A DNA stretch of 64,000 bases from assembly GCA_963823535.1 (NCBI GenBank), contig CAWGLZ010000005.1, forward strand, positions 124,001 through 188,000, written 5' to 3'. The position numbers and the translations under genes were made by a program. Source of the stretch: RPQJ01 sp963823535. Lineage in GTDB: Bacteria; Pseudomonadota; Gammaproteobacteria; Steroidobacterales; Steroidobacteraceae. Positions 54,905-62,846 of this stretch are shown in pieces; position 1 is the stretch's first letter; every line of letters starts with the position of its first letter. The notes beneath the pieces are model-generated. The model was not told the origin of the DNA. It saw nothing but the letters and a program-made list of their open reading frames with translations, and ran no database searches.

Positions 54905-55459
54905 GTGACTTCATTCCTGCTGCCGTTCGCGAAGGCGCTCGGTCGCGTCAACGGGCCCCTGTCCAGGGCGGCGCGAAATGCCGCGGGCGCACTGATGGCC
55001 GTGATGCTGGCGCTCGCGCTGGCCCAGGTGATTTCGCGCGGCGTGTTCAACCACTCGCTTGACTGGGCCGAGGAACTCGCGCGCGTCGCGCTGGTCTGGT
55101 GCGTGCTCCTCACGGCGCCATTCGCCTACCGAAAGGGTGCCCACGTGGCCATCGTGACCTTCGCCGAGGCCCTGCCGCCGCGGCTCCTGGCGGTGACCAG
55201 CCTGCTGCTGAACGTCCTCGTGGTCTGGGTGCTGGTCGTGTTCTTCATCGAGAGCCTGGCGTTCTGGAGGCGTGGCCTCGAGATCATGGCGTCCACGCTC
55301 GAGATCAAGATGGCCTGGATCTACGCGATCGTGCCGGTGGCGTTCGCGATGCTGATCCTGGTCGGTATCGAACTCGTCGCCCGGCTCGTGGTGCAGCTGT
55401 CGGGCGGGCCCTCCGGAATCGTCATGGAAGGCGCCATGCCCGCCGTCGTCGAGGACTGA
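54905..55459 (+). CDS. TRAP transporter small membrane subunit
   Basis: 184 aa from GTG 54905. Four membrane helices are visible: about 23-45, 59-80, 93-120 and 138-165. The DctQ signature is RGVFNHSLDWAEELARVALVW followed by GAHVAIVTF. It pairs with the large subunit and a solute-binding protein encoded immediately downstream (4- and 7-base gaps). TRAP systems import carboxylates or sulfonates with sodium. Confidence 0.92.
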   Translation: MTSFLLPFAKALGRVNGPLSRAARNAAGALMAVMLALALAQVISRGVFNHSLDWAEELARVALVWCVLLTAPFAYRKGAHVAIVTFAEALPPRLLAVTSLLLNVLVVWVLVVFFIESLAFWRRGLEIMASTLEIKMAWIYAIVPVAFAMLILVGIELVARLVVQLSGGPSGIVMEGAMPAVVED

Positions 55460-55463
55460 ACGC

Positions 55464-56753
55464 GTGTCCACCGCGTTCTTCTGGCTCTTCATCGCGCTGC
55501 TCGCGCTCGGAACGCCGGTGGTGTTCGCCCTGCTGATCGGCCCGGGCCTGAGCCTGGTGCTGGACGACCAGCGGCAGTTCTTCGCGACGCTGCTGTCGCG
55601 TTTCTACAATGGCGTGGACAGCTTCCCCTTGCTGGCCGTGCCGTTCTTCATACTGGCGGGCGAGTTGATGAACTCGGGCGGCATCACGCGCTCGATCGTG
55701 AACTTCAGCCAGTCGCTGATCGGGCATTTCCGCGGCGGACTGGCGCAGGTGAACATCCTGTCCTCGATGCTGTTCGCAGGCATTTCGGGCTCGGCCGTCG
55801 CCGACGCATCTGCCATCGGCAAGATGCTGGTGCCGGCCATGGAGCAGAACGGCTACCAGCGCAGCTTCGCGGCCGCCGTAACGGCCGCCGCGGCGGTGAT
55901 CGGCCCCATTATTCCGCCCTCGGGAATCATGGTGCTGTACGGGTTCGTGATGAATGTCTCGATCGGCGCGCTGTTCGCCGCAGGCGTCCTGCCGGGAGCG
56001 ATGATCGGCCTGGGCCTGATGCTCACGACCCGCTTCCTGGCGCGGCGCTACAACCTGCCGGTGGCCTCGCGGCGCGCGACCTGGCGGGAACGTGGACGGG
56101 CCTTCCGCGGGGCGGCGCTCGCGCTCGTCATGCCGGTCATCCTGCTGGGCGGCATGCTGTCCGGATACTTCACCGCCACCGAGGCGGCGGCCGTGGCGGC
56201 CGGGTACGCGATCATCGTCGCTCCGTTCGTCCTGCGCACGGTGGATTACGCCGAGATGAAACGCATCTTCGTCGCGACGGCCATGCAGTCCGGCGTGATC
56301 CTGATGCTGGTGGGCGCCGCCGTCACCTTCGCCTGGCTGGTAACGGTGTCCGGCATGGCAGAGGGCATCGCGCATGCGATGCTGCGGGTGAGTGACAACC
56401 CGCAGGTACTGCTCTTCCTGGCAAACCTGCTGCTGCTGCTGATCGGCATGTTCCTGGATGCGGGCCCCGCGATCCTGATCCTGGGGCCGGTCCTCTCGCC
56501 GATCTTCGTCGAGATGGGCGTGCACCCCGTGCATTTCGCATTGGTCATGTGCGTCAATCTGACCCTCGGGCTTGCCACGCCTCCGATGGGGCTCGTGCTG
56601 TTCGTCACCTCATCCGTCGCCTCCGTGCGCGTCGAGAGCATCGTGCGCGCCATGCTGCCGTTCCTCGCCGTCGAGATCGCGGTCCTGTTCCTGATCACGT
56701 TCATTCCTTCGCTGACGCTGGCCGTGCCGCGGTGGCTCGGACTGATCCAGTGA
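55464..56753 (+). CDS. TRAP transporter large permease
   Basis: 429 aa from GTG 55464. Many membrane helices are visible. DctM motifs are SFPLLAVPFFILAGELMNSGGIT, AGISGSAVADASAIGKMLVPAM and a late ILGPVLSPIFVEMGVHPVHF. It transports the substrate delivered by the binding protein. TRAP permeases are known for sulfonates such as DHPS as well as dicarboxylates, so sulfolactate or a sulfosugar is possible. Confidence 0.94.
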   Translation: MSTAFFWLFIALLALGTPVVFALLIGPGLSLVLDDQRQFFATLLSRFYNGVDSFPLLAVPFFILAGELMNSGGITRSIVNFSQSLIGHFRGGLAQVNILSSMLFAGISGSAVADASAIGKMLVPAMEQNGYQRSFAAAVTAAAAVIGPIIPPSGIMVLYGFVMNVSIGALFAAGVLPGAMIGLGLMLTTRFLARRYNLPVASRRATWRERGRAFRGAALALVMPVILLGGMLSGYFTATEAAAVAAGYAIIVAPFVLRTVDYAEMKRIFVATAMQSGVILMLVGAAVTFAWLVTVSGMAEGIAHAMLRVSDNPQVLLFLANLLLLLIGMFLDAGPAILILGPVLSPIFVEMGVHPVHFALVMCVNLTLGLATPPMGLVLFVTSSVASVRVESIVRAMLPFLAVEIAVLFLITFIPSLTLAVPRWLGLIQ

Positions 56754-56760
56754 GGGTCCG

Positions 56761-57807
56761 GTGACCAGTCCGGCGCTGCTGCGGATTCTCCTCGTTCTCG
56801 TGCTGGCGGCGTGTGCGGTGGGAGTGTATTACTCGCGCGCAGAGCGAGCGGAGGTCACGATCCGCATCGCCTTCCTGGCCTCGAGCGACGACGAGGACTA
56901 CGTGGGCGCCCTGGCATTCAAGGAGAGCGTCGAGGGGGCGGCCGGGGGCCGCGTGTCCGTCCAGGTCTTTCCGTCGGGCCAGTTCTGTGGCAGCGAACGC
57001 GAGTGCATCGAGTCGCTGCAGGGCGGCACCCTCGAGATGCACCAGACGACCTTCGGCGGCCTCGCGGCCCTGTTCGGGCCGGCGCAGGTGCTCGACCTGC
57101 CGTATACGTTCGCGAACGACGTCGTGGCCGAGTGCGTCATGGACGGCCCGCTGCTGGCGGCGATGGGCCAGGCCATCCTGGATCAAGGGCTCGGCCTGCG
57201 GCTCATGGCGGTAGGGAACACGGGGGGCTGGCGCAGCTTTGTGACGACGCAGCGCCGCATTCGTTCGCCGGCCGACCTTGCGCACCTGCGCATCCGCACG
57301 CTGCCCTCCGCACTCGAGCAGCAAATGGTCCGCGAGCTCGGGGCGAGTCCGACGCCCCTGCCGTGGTCCGAGGTCTACTATGCGCTCTCGGCCGGATTGC
57401 TCGACGGAACCAAGAACAGCGTGCAGGACGTGGTCGGCATGAAGCTGCACGAGCACGTGCGCTACCTGCTGGTGGACCGTCACAGCTACATGGGTGCGAT
57501 GTGGTGGTACTCGGAGAAGCAGTGGCAGGCATTGCCCGGCGAACTGAAGCCCATCGTTGCGGAGGGCTTCCGCGTGCTTGCGCGCGCCACGCGCCTGGCG
57601 GCAGCAAGCCGGCAGGCGCCCGCCTTCGAGGCCTTTCGCGCCTCGGGCGGCGTCGTCGACGAAGTGACGCCGGCGCAGCGCGAGCAGTTCCGCGAGGCGA
57701 CGCGGGGCCTGCGCGACTGGTACGCGGAGCGCTACGGCCCCGAGTGGCTGGCGCAGCTCGATGCGGCCGTGACCGAGTGTGAGAAGGCTGCGGGAGGTGA
57801 GCGATGA
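56761..57807 (+). CDS. TRAP solute-binding protein (DctP type)
   Basis: 348 aa from GTG 56761. The N-terminus ILLVLVLAACAVGVYY could be an uncleaved anchor or a lipobox (LAAC), so it is probably membrane-tethered. The DctP hallmarks are LAHLRIRTLPSALEQQMVREL (conserved Arg that binds the ligand carboxylate or sulfonate) and PLPWSEVYYALSAGLLDGTKN. The stop overlaps the next gene (ATGA). Ligand is not defined by sequence. Confidence 0.92.
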   Translation: MTSPALLRILLVLVLAACAVGVYYSRAERAEVTIRIAFLASSDDEDYVGALAFKESVEGAAGGRVSVQVFPSGQFCGSERECIESLQGGTLEMHQTTFGGLAALFGPAQVLDLPYTFANDVVAECVMDGPLLAAMGQAILDQGLGLRLMAVGNTGGWRSFVTTQRRIRSPADLAHLRIRTLPSALEQQMVRELGASPTPLPWSEVYYALSAGLLDGTKNSVQDVVGMKLHEHVRYLLVDRHSYMGAMWWYSEKQWQALPGELKPIVAEGFRVLARATRLAAASRQAPAFEAFRASGGVVDEVTPAQREQFREATRGLRDWYAERYGPEWLAQLDAAVTECEKAAGGER

Positions 57808-58253
57808 AGATCCTGTTCGTGGACGCCGGCAATTACTGTCGCTCGCCGGCGGCCGAGGCGGTTTGCCGCTCGATGGCCGGCGACGCGGGAGCCGGCTCAC
57901 GGGTGAGCTTTGCGTCCGCGGGACTCAAGGACAAGCACGTCGGCGATACGGCGGACCCGCGCACCATCGAAGCCTGTGCTGCCCGGGGGTACGATCTCGG
58001 CGCGTTCCGCTGCCGCGAGATCGGTCCCGCGGATTTCGCTGCGAGTTCACTGATCCTGGCGATGGACCGCGACAACCTGCGCCAGCTGGAAGAGCGACGG
58101 CCGGCGGGCAGCGCGGTGCGCATCGAGTTGTTCCTCGGTGACCGGGAGGTGCCCGACCCGTATTACGGCGGGACCGACGGGTTCGCGCTCATGATGGACC
58201 AGATCGAAGCCGGAGCGAGGCGCCTCCTCACCACGCTGGGCATCTCGAGCTGA
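57804..58253 (+). CDS. LMW protein tyrosine phosphatase-like protein with nucleophile Cys replaced by Asp
   Basis: 149 aa. The P-loop should be C-x5-R (VCxGNxCRS); here it reads FVDAGNYCRSPAAE, with Asp7 where the nucleophilic Cys belongs and Arg13 retained. The general-acid loop VPDPYYGG (Asp118) is intact. This breaks the known thiol-phosphate mechanism. The protein could be a binding pseudo-phosphatase or use an unusual nucleophile. It is coupled to the TRAP binding-protein gene by an ATGA overlap, which is an odd place for a phosphatase. Confidence 0.85.
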   Translation: MKILFVDAGNYCRSPAAEAVCRSMAGDAGAGSRVSFASAGLKDKHVGDTADPRTIEACAARGYDLGAFRCREIGPADFAASSLILAMDRDNLRQLEERRPAGSAVRIELFLGDREVPDPYYGGTDGFALMMDQIEAGARRLLTTLGISS

Positions 58254-58420
58254 ACGAGGCGGCGTCTCCACGCTTGTCGCTGCGACAGCCGGCGAGTTCA
58301 CCCTGCATCCGCGAGACGTCATCATGACCGGCACTCTGGCGGGGGCGGGCCGCTCGCGCACGGCGACGCCGTCTGTTGCACAATCGACCGGGTTGGCGTG
58401 ATGACGTTGCAGGTGAGGTA
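58252..58420 (+). pseudogene. Fumarylacetoacetate hydrolase-family C-terminal remnant
   Basis: The 170-base gap between the phosphatase-like gene and glutathione reductase is not empty. One frame reads EFTLHPRDVIMTGTLAGAG, the C-terminal block of FAH-family hydrolases (LxPGDVIxTGTPAGVG). After a frame change near 58343 it continues PLAHGDAVCCTIDRVGVMTL and stops at 58418-58420. The N-terminal two thirds, including metal ligands, are missing. It is a decayed gene fragment. Confidence 0.65.
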
Positions 58421-58423
58421 GGC

Positions 58424-59794
58424 ATGCCGCAGTTCGACTACGACTTCTTCGTCATCGGTGCGGGCTCCGGCGGCGTGCGCGCGGCCCGCGTAGCGGCGGG
58501 ATTCGGCGCGCGCGTTGCGATCGCCGAGTCGTACCGACCCGGCGGCACCTGTGTCATCCGCGGTTGCGTGCCGAAGAAGCTGCTGGTCTACGCGGCGCAT
58601 TTTCGCGAGGACCTCGAGGACGCCGCGGCCTACGGCTGGACCGCGCAGGCAGAGTTCTCCTGGCCCACTCTGATCGCCAACAAGGACCGCGAGATCGCCC
58701 GGCTGGAGGACGTGTACAGGACGCTGCTCAAGACCGCGGGCGTCAGGCTGTTCGGTGGTCGGGCCGTCCTTGCCGATCCGCACACGGTCGAGGTGGCCGG
58801 GCACCGCTGCAGCGCGCGTCACGTGCTGATCGCGACCGGAGGCACGCCGGTGCGCCTGGAGGTACCGGGCGCCGACTTCGCGATCACTTCCAACGAGGCC
58901 TTCCAGCTGCCCGAACTGCCGGCGCGGGTGCTGGTCGTGGGCGGGGGCTACATTGCGACGGAGTTCGGCGGCATCTTCCGCGGCCTCGGATCCCGGGTCA
59001 CGATCGCCTACCGCGGTGAGCAGATCCTGCGCGGATTCGACGACGACGTGCGACGTCATCTGCACGACGAACTCGTGCGCAGGGGGATCGACGTCCGCCT
59101 GCAATGCGAGGTGCGGGCCATCGAGCGGACGGGCGACGGGCGGCTCGGTGTCACCATGTCCACCGCCGGGCGGCTCGAGCGGATCGAGATGGACGCGGTG
59201 CTCTTCGCGACCGGGCGCAGGCCGGTCACGGCCGACCTCGGGCTCGAGGCGGCCGGCGTAGCGGTCGACGACGCGGGCGCGGTCGTCGTGGACGAGTACT
59301 CGCGCAGCAGCGTTCCCCACATCCATGCGGTCGGAGACGTGACGAACCGCGTCGCGCTCACGCCCGTCGCGATCCGCGAGGGCGCGGCCGTCGCGACGAC
59401 CTTGTTCGGTGGCCGGCCGGTGCCCATGGACCATCGGCTCGTGCCGCACGCGGTGTTCAGCCAGCCACCGGTCGGTACGGTGGGACTGACCGAGGCGGGC
59501 GCGCTCGAGGCCTGCGGCGAGGTCGACGTCTACAGCGCGACCTTCCGGCCGCTCAAGTACACGCTGTCGGGTCGCAACGAGCGCACCCTGGTGAAACTCG
59601 TCGTGGACGCCGCGAGCCAGCGCGTCGTCGGCGCCCACATGGTGGGGCCGGACGCGCCCGAGATCATCCAGGGCATCGCCATCGCCGTGAAGGCGGGCCT
59701 CACCAAGGACCAGTTCGACGCGACGGTGGCGGTGCATCCGACGGCCGCCGAGGAGTTCGTCACCCTGCGTGATCGCCGTACCGTGCGCCGGTGA
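58424..59794 (+). CDS. gor: Glutathione-disulfide reductase
   Basis: 456 aa from ATG 58424. The FAD site is FFVIGAGSGGVRAARVAA. The redox disulfide is C43-VIRG-C48 in GGTCVIRGCVPKKLL. NADPH-binding VVGGGYIATEFGGIF, TGRRP and HAVGDVTNRVALTPVA follow, and the C-terminal catalytic block is VAVHPTAAEEFVTL with the active-site His. It reduces GSSG with NADPH in the cytoplasm. It matches the IRGCVPKK type common in proteobacteria. It follows the FAH remnant. Confidence 0.95.
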   Translation: MPQFDYDFFVIGAGSGGVRAARVAAGFGARVAIAESYRPGGTCVIRGCVPKKLLVYAAHFREDLEDAAAYGWTAQAEFSWPTLIANKDREIARLEDVYRTLLKTAGVRLFGGRAVLADPHTVEVAGHRCSARHVLIATGGTPVRLEVPGADFAITSNEAFQLPELPARVLVVGGGYIATEFGGIFRGLGSRVTIAYRGEQILRGFDDDVRRHLHDELVRRGIDVRLQCEVRAIERTGDGRLGVTMSTAGRLERIEMDAVLFATGRRPVTADLGLEAAGVAVDDAGAVVVDEYSRSSVPHIHAVGDVTNRVALTPVAIREGAAVATTLFGGRPVPMDHRLVPHAVFSQPPVGTVGLTEAGALEACGEVDVYSATFRPLKYTLSGRNERTLVKLVVDAASQRVVGAHMVGPDAPEIIQGIAIAVKAGLTKDQFDATVAVHPTAAEEFVTLRDRRTVRR

Positions 59795-59801
59795 CGGCGC
59801 G

Positions 59802-61007
59802 TCAGCGATAGAGCAGCACGTCCTCGCGGGCCGCGAGCCACGCGCGCTCGTCGGGCCCGGCGAATGCCTCTAGATCGCCGGCCGTCGCCGCCGGATCGTC
59901 CACCCAGCGGCGCAGCGAGTCCCCGCCGTTGATGAGATCGATGGCGAGCCGGTCGTGCTCGTACTCGTACGGGAAGTCGCGCCAGAGGTCGTAGTCGGGC
60001 CGCAGCCGCCGCAGGGCCTTGAAGGCCAGGGCCTGCAGCCGCCACGGACGGAACGCCTCGTGGTCGTAGGACGCATCCTCGACGTGTACCTGGAGCCCGG
60101 TGCAGAGCCGGCCGGCGTGCTTGTGGAAAGTGGGTTCGAACCAGCACGGTCGCAGCCGGCAACCGCGCAGCCAGCCGGGGGCGAGGCGCCGCATCTCCTC
60201 GAGCAGCGCACCCGCGTCCAGGTCGGGTGCGCCGAACAACTCTAGCGGGCGCGTCGTGCCGCGCCCCTCCGACAGCGTCGTGCCCTCCAGCATCACCGTG
60301 CCCGGATAGCATCGGGCCATCCACAGGTTCGGGGCGTTGGGGCTCGGGTTCACCCAGGTGCGTTCGCCGAGTGGCCATCCATGACCCGGTCCGAGCGCAG
60401 GTTCCCAGCCGTGCATCTCGACGACCCGGTAGTCCACGTCGAGGCGCAGCTGCCGGACGAACCAGTGACCGAGCTCTCCGAGCGTCAGGCCATGACGCAT
60501 GGGCATGGGCCCGGCGCCCACGAAGCTTTCCCATCCGGGCTGCAGGCAGGTCCCTTCGACCGGTCGACCGACCGGGTTCGGCCGGTCCAGCACCCACACC
60601 GCCTTGCCGCGCCGGGCCGCGCCCTCGAGGACGTAGCGCAGCGTGGTGATGAACGTGTAGATGCGGCAGCCGAGGTCCTGCAGGTCGACGAGCAGCACGT
60701 CGAAGGTGTCGAGCATGGCGTCGGTCGGCCGGCGGACCTCGCCGTACAGGCTGAACACCGGAATGCCGTGAGTCGGGTCGTGGAAGTCCGGTGACTCGAC
60801 CATGTTGTCCTGCTTGTCGCCGCGCAGTCCGTGCTGCGGCCCGAACGCCGCGGTGAGGTGCACGTCGCCCGTCGCGGCCAGCGCATCGAGCGAGTGCTCG
60901 AGGTCGGTGGTGAGCGACGCGGGATGGGCGAGCAGGGCGACCCGCTGCCCCGACAACGGCTGGCGGAGCTTCGCGTCCGCGAGCAGGCGGTCGATGCCGA
61001 ACCTCAC
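59802..61007 (-). CDS. DUF1343/NamZ-like protein, candidate exo-beta-N-acetylmuramidase
   Basis: 401 aa from GTG 61007, which overlaps the DOMON-like stop; GTG 61010 is also possible. The DUF1343 core is visible: FGPQHGLRGDKQDNMVES, PVFSLYGEVRRPTDAMLD, VLLVDLQDLGCRIYTFITTL and WVLDRPNPVGRPVEG, then MRHGLTLGELGHWF. NamZ in Bacillus removes N-acetylmuramic acid from peptidoglycan fragments. No signal peptide is seen here, so action in the cytoplasm on recycled muropeptides is likelier. Function is inferred from family. Confidence 0.85.
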   Translation of the reverse strand: MRFGIDRLLADAKLRQPLSGQRVALLAHPASLTTDLEHSLDALAATGDVHLTAAFGPQHGLRGDKQDNMVESPDFHDPTHGIPVFSLYGEVRRPTDAMLDTFDVLLVDLQDLGCRIYTFITTLRYVLEGAARRGKAVWVLDRPNPVGRPVEGTCLQPGWESFVGAGPMPMRHGLTLGELGHWFVRQLRLDVDYRVVEMHGWEPALGPGHGWPLGERTWVNPSPNAPNLWMARCYPGTVMLEGTTLSEGRGTTRPLELFGAPDLDAGALLEEMRRLAPGWLRGCRLRPCWFEPTFHKHAGRLCTGLQVHVEDASYDHEAFRPWRLQALAFKALRRLRPDYDLWRDFPYEYEHDRLAIDLINGGDSLRRWVDDPAATAGDLEAFAGPDERAWLAAREDVLLYR

Positions 61008-61579
61008 CACGCGAGGCTGCGCTCGATCTGCAGCACGAAGCCCGCCGGATCGTGGAAGTCCGGCCGCTCGGCCGGATGGGTGATGGCCCAGTGCGAAATC
61101 CCGCCATCCTTGCGTTCGATGACGGCCGCGAGTCCAAGCCGCAGTTTCGAGTCGCCGGGCAGCGCAAGCAGCGTTTCGCGGGGCACGACGGCCTCGAGCG
61201 CGATGCGGTCCTCCGTGACGCTGGCGGTGACGATCGGCGGAGTGGCGTGGGCCAGCGGCGCCATGCCCTCGCGGTATCCGGTGAAGCCGTAGACCGCCCA
61301 CTCGGTCGAGGGCGAGAAGTTGAACTCGCAGTACGCCGAGGACTCCTGCCCGGCCACGAAGGCTTCGAAGCAGGTGTGCATCCAGAGCCCGTCCGTCCGA
61401 ACCGACCGGGCGTGGGGCGCGGCGACGATCCGGTTCACGTCGCCGTCCACGAAATAGCGCAGGCGCAGGGCGCCGTCCGCCGTCGTCGAGATCTCGACGT
61501 CGATGCGGCGGACCACGCCCGAGGTCGGCGATGCCGGGTGGCGGAGGAGTTCGACGCTGCGGGGCGCGGGGATCAGCAT
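61004..61579 (-). CDS. DOMON-like domain protein
   Basis: 191 aa from ATG 61579. It is a beta-sandwich protein with RTDGLWMHTCFEAFVAG, AYCEFNFSPSTEWAVYGF and a C-terminal WAITHPAERPDFHDPAGFVL block. This matches the DOMON-like type 9 group, small proteins of unknown role that may bind sugars or heme. The gene is translationally coupled to the DUF1343 gene, which suggests a shared carbohydrate task. No membrane segment is seen. Confidence 0.8.
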   Translation of the reverse strand: MLIPAPRSVELLRHPASPTSGVVRRIDVEISTTADGALRLRYFVDGDVNRIVAAPHARSVRTDGLWMHTCFEAFVAGQESSAYCEFNFSPSTEWAVYGFTGYREGMAPLAHATPPIVTASVTEDRIALEAVVPRETLLALPGDSKLRLGLAAVIERKDGGISHWAITHPAERPDFHDPAGFVLQIERSLAW

Positions 61580-61596
61580 CGGCGAATCATAGCCGG

Positions 61597-62700
61597 TCAG
61601 ATCGGGCGCAGCAGGCCCGGGTCGGGCCGCTCCAGCCAGCGGAGGACGGCCTCGGCGAACCGCTCACACTCCCCGATCGCGCGTTCCCAGGCCCGGACGC
61701 GCGCGTCATGGTCCTGACCATAGTGGTAGAAGTCCTGCCGGTCGGGCAGCTTGCCGTTCGGCAGCCGCGCCAGGAAGGCCGGGGACGGCGCGACGAGCAG
61801 CACGTCGTCGAGCCAGGGGTGGCCCCGCGGTGCCCGCCGCCAGGGGAGGTGCTTGTCAAGCCAGCCCGGGGTCACGTAGTCGTTGAAATGCGGGTACAGC
61901 ACGATGCGACGGCGGCCGCCGGTCTGCGTCAATGCCGGGTACGGCAGCATCAGGTGGTAGTCCACGAGCGCGCCGTCCCAGTAGTTGCCCGCGGGCGCAC
62001 CGGCGATGTCGCGTACCGGGGTGCAGAGCAGGGGAATCGTGCCGGACGCGAGCAGGGCGTCCTCCGCGTTGCGCTCGTCGAGTGCCACCCGCCGCAGGCC
62101 GAAGTCATCGTAGGGTTCGGTCAGGAAGCCCGCTTCGCCCGCCGTGAACAACACGCGCTCCAGGTAGGGCGCCAGTCGGCGGCGTGACACCGCGTTGCTC
62201 AGGACGGCCTGTGCGAACGCCAGTTTCGACTCCTTGCCGTGGAGCGGGCCACGGGCGCGGGAGGTGATCACCGTGAGGGTGGCTCCCGCACGCGTTTCGA
62301 GCGGCCGGTCGCCGAGGACGGCCTGCGCGATGCGTCGGCAGGTCGCGGCCACCTCCTGTGGCAAGGGCCGGGCCGCGTAGGCCTGGTCGCGGACATACGC
62401 GCGCTGCAGTCGATCGAGGGCCGGCAACGGCTCGGGTTGCGCCAGGGCCGCCATGCGCCATGCGCCGATCGACGCGCCGACCAGTTCGAGCGGCGCGGTA
62501 CTGCGGCTCAGCCACTCCTGGAACAGGAGCTTGTCGAGCGGGATCAGCGCGAGCCCTTTGGGGCCGCCGGCGGCGGCAGGGATGCAGGCGACGTCGGCGG
62601 GCGAGACCCCTCGCTCGCGCACATGCTCCATGGCACCCGGACCGGCACGCAAGACGAAGGCGGATTCGTCGCTTACCACGGGTAAGATGCCCGGCACCAC
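61597..62700 (-). CDS. Patatin-like phospholipase-family protein
   Basis: 367 aa. The oxyanion-hole glycine run is IPAAAGGPKGLAL, the nucleophile elbow is LVGASIGAWRMAAL (GxSxG), and the catalytic Asp lies in YWDGALVDYH. This Ser-Asp dyad arrangement is patatin-like. The protein probably acts on lipids in the cytoplasm or at the membrane. It is 17 bases from the DOMON-like gene on the same strand. Confidence 0.85.
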   Translation of the reverse strand: MVPGILPVVSDESAFVLRAGPGAMEHVRERGVSPADVACIPAAAGGPKGLALIPLDKLLFQEWLSRSTAPLELVGASIGAWRMAALAQPEPLPALDRLQRAYVRDQAYAARPLPQEVAATCRRIAQAVLGDRPLETRAGATLTVITSRARGPLHGKESKLAFAQAVLSNAVSRRRLAPYLERVLFTAGEAGFLTEPYDDFGLRRVALDERNAEDALLASGTIPLLCTPVRDIAGAPAGNYWDGALVDYHLMLPYPALTQTGGRRRIVLYPHFNDYVTPGWLDKHLPWRRAPRGHPWLDDVLLVAPSPAFLARLPNGKLPDRQDFYHYGQDHDARVRAWERAIGECERFAEAVLRWLERPDPGLLRPI

Positions 62701-62718
62701 CGGGTGCGCAACAAGCTC

Positions 62719-62796
62719 ATGACCAAGATCCTGCTGATCGCCATCGTCGCCTTGATCGTCTATGTGCTGTACCTGCGCACCAAGCGCAAGCGTTGA
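62719..62796 (+). CDS. Short membrane peptide (25 aa)
   Basis: A 25-codon frame from ATG 62719 encodes MTKILLIAIVALIVYVLYL followed by a basic tail RTKRKR. An upstream in-frame GTG at 62704 could extend it by five residues. The single hydrophobic helix with a positively charged C-terminus is typical of small inner-membrane proteins. No clear ribosome site is seen. It lies between a divergent patatin gene and a convergent oxidoreductase gene; translation is unproven. Confidence 0.5.
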   Translation: MTKILLIAIVALIVYVLYLRTKRKR

Positions 62797-62846
62797 ACGG
62801 CCGGGACTCTAGTGGATTCCGGGCCGGGCGGGGAAGTCGCGGCCGT

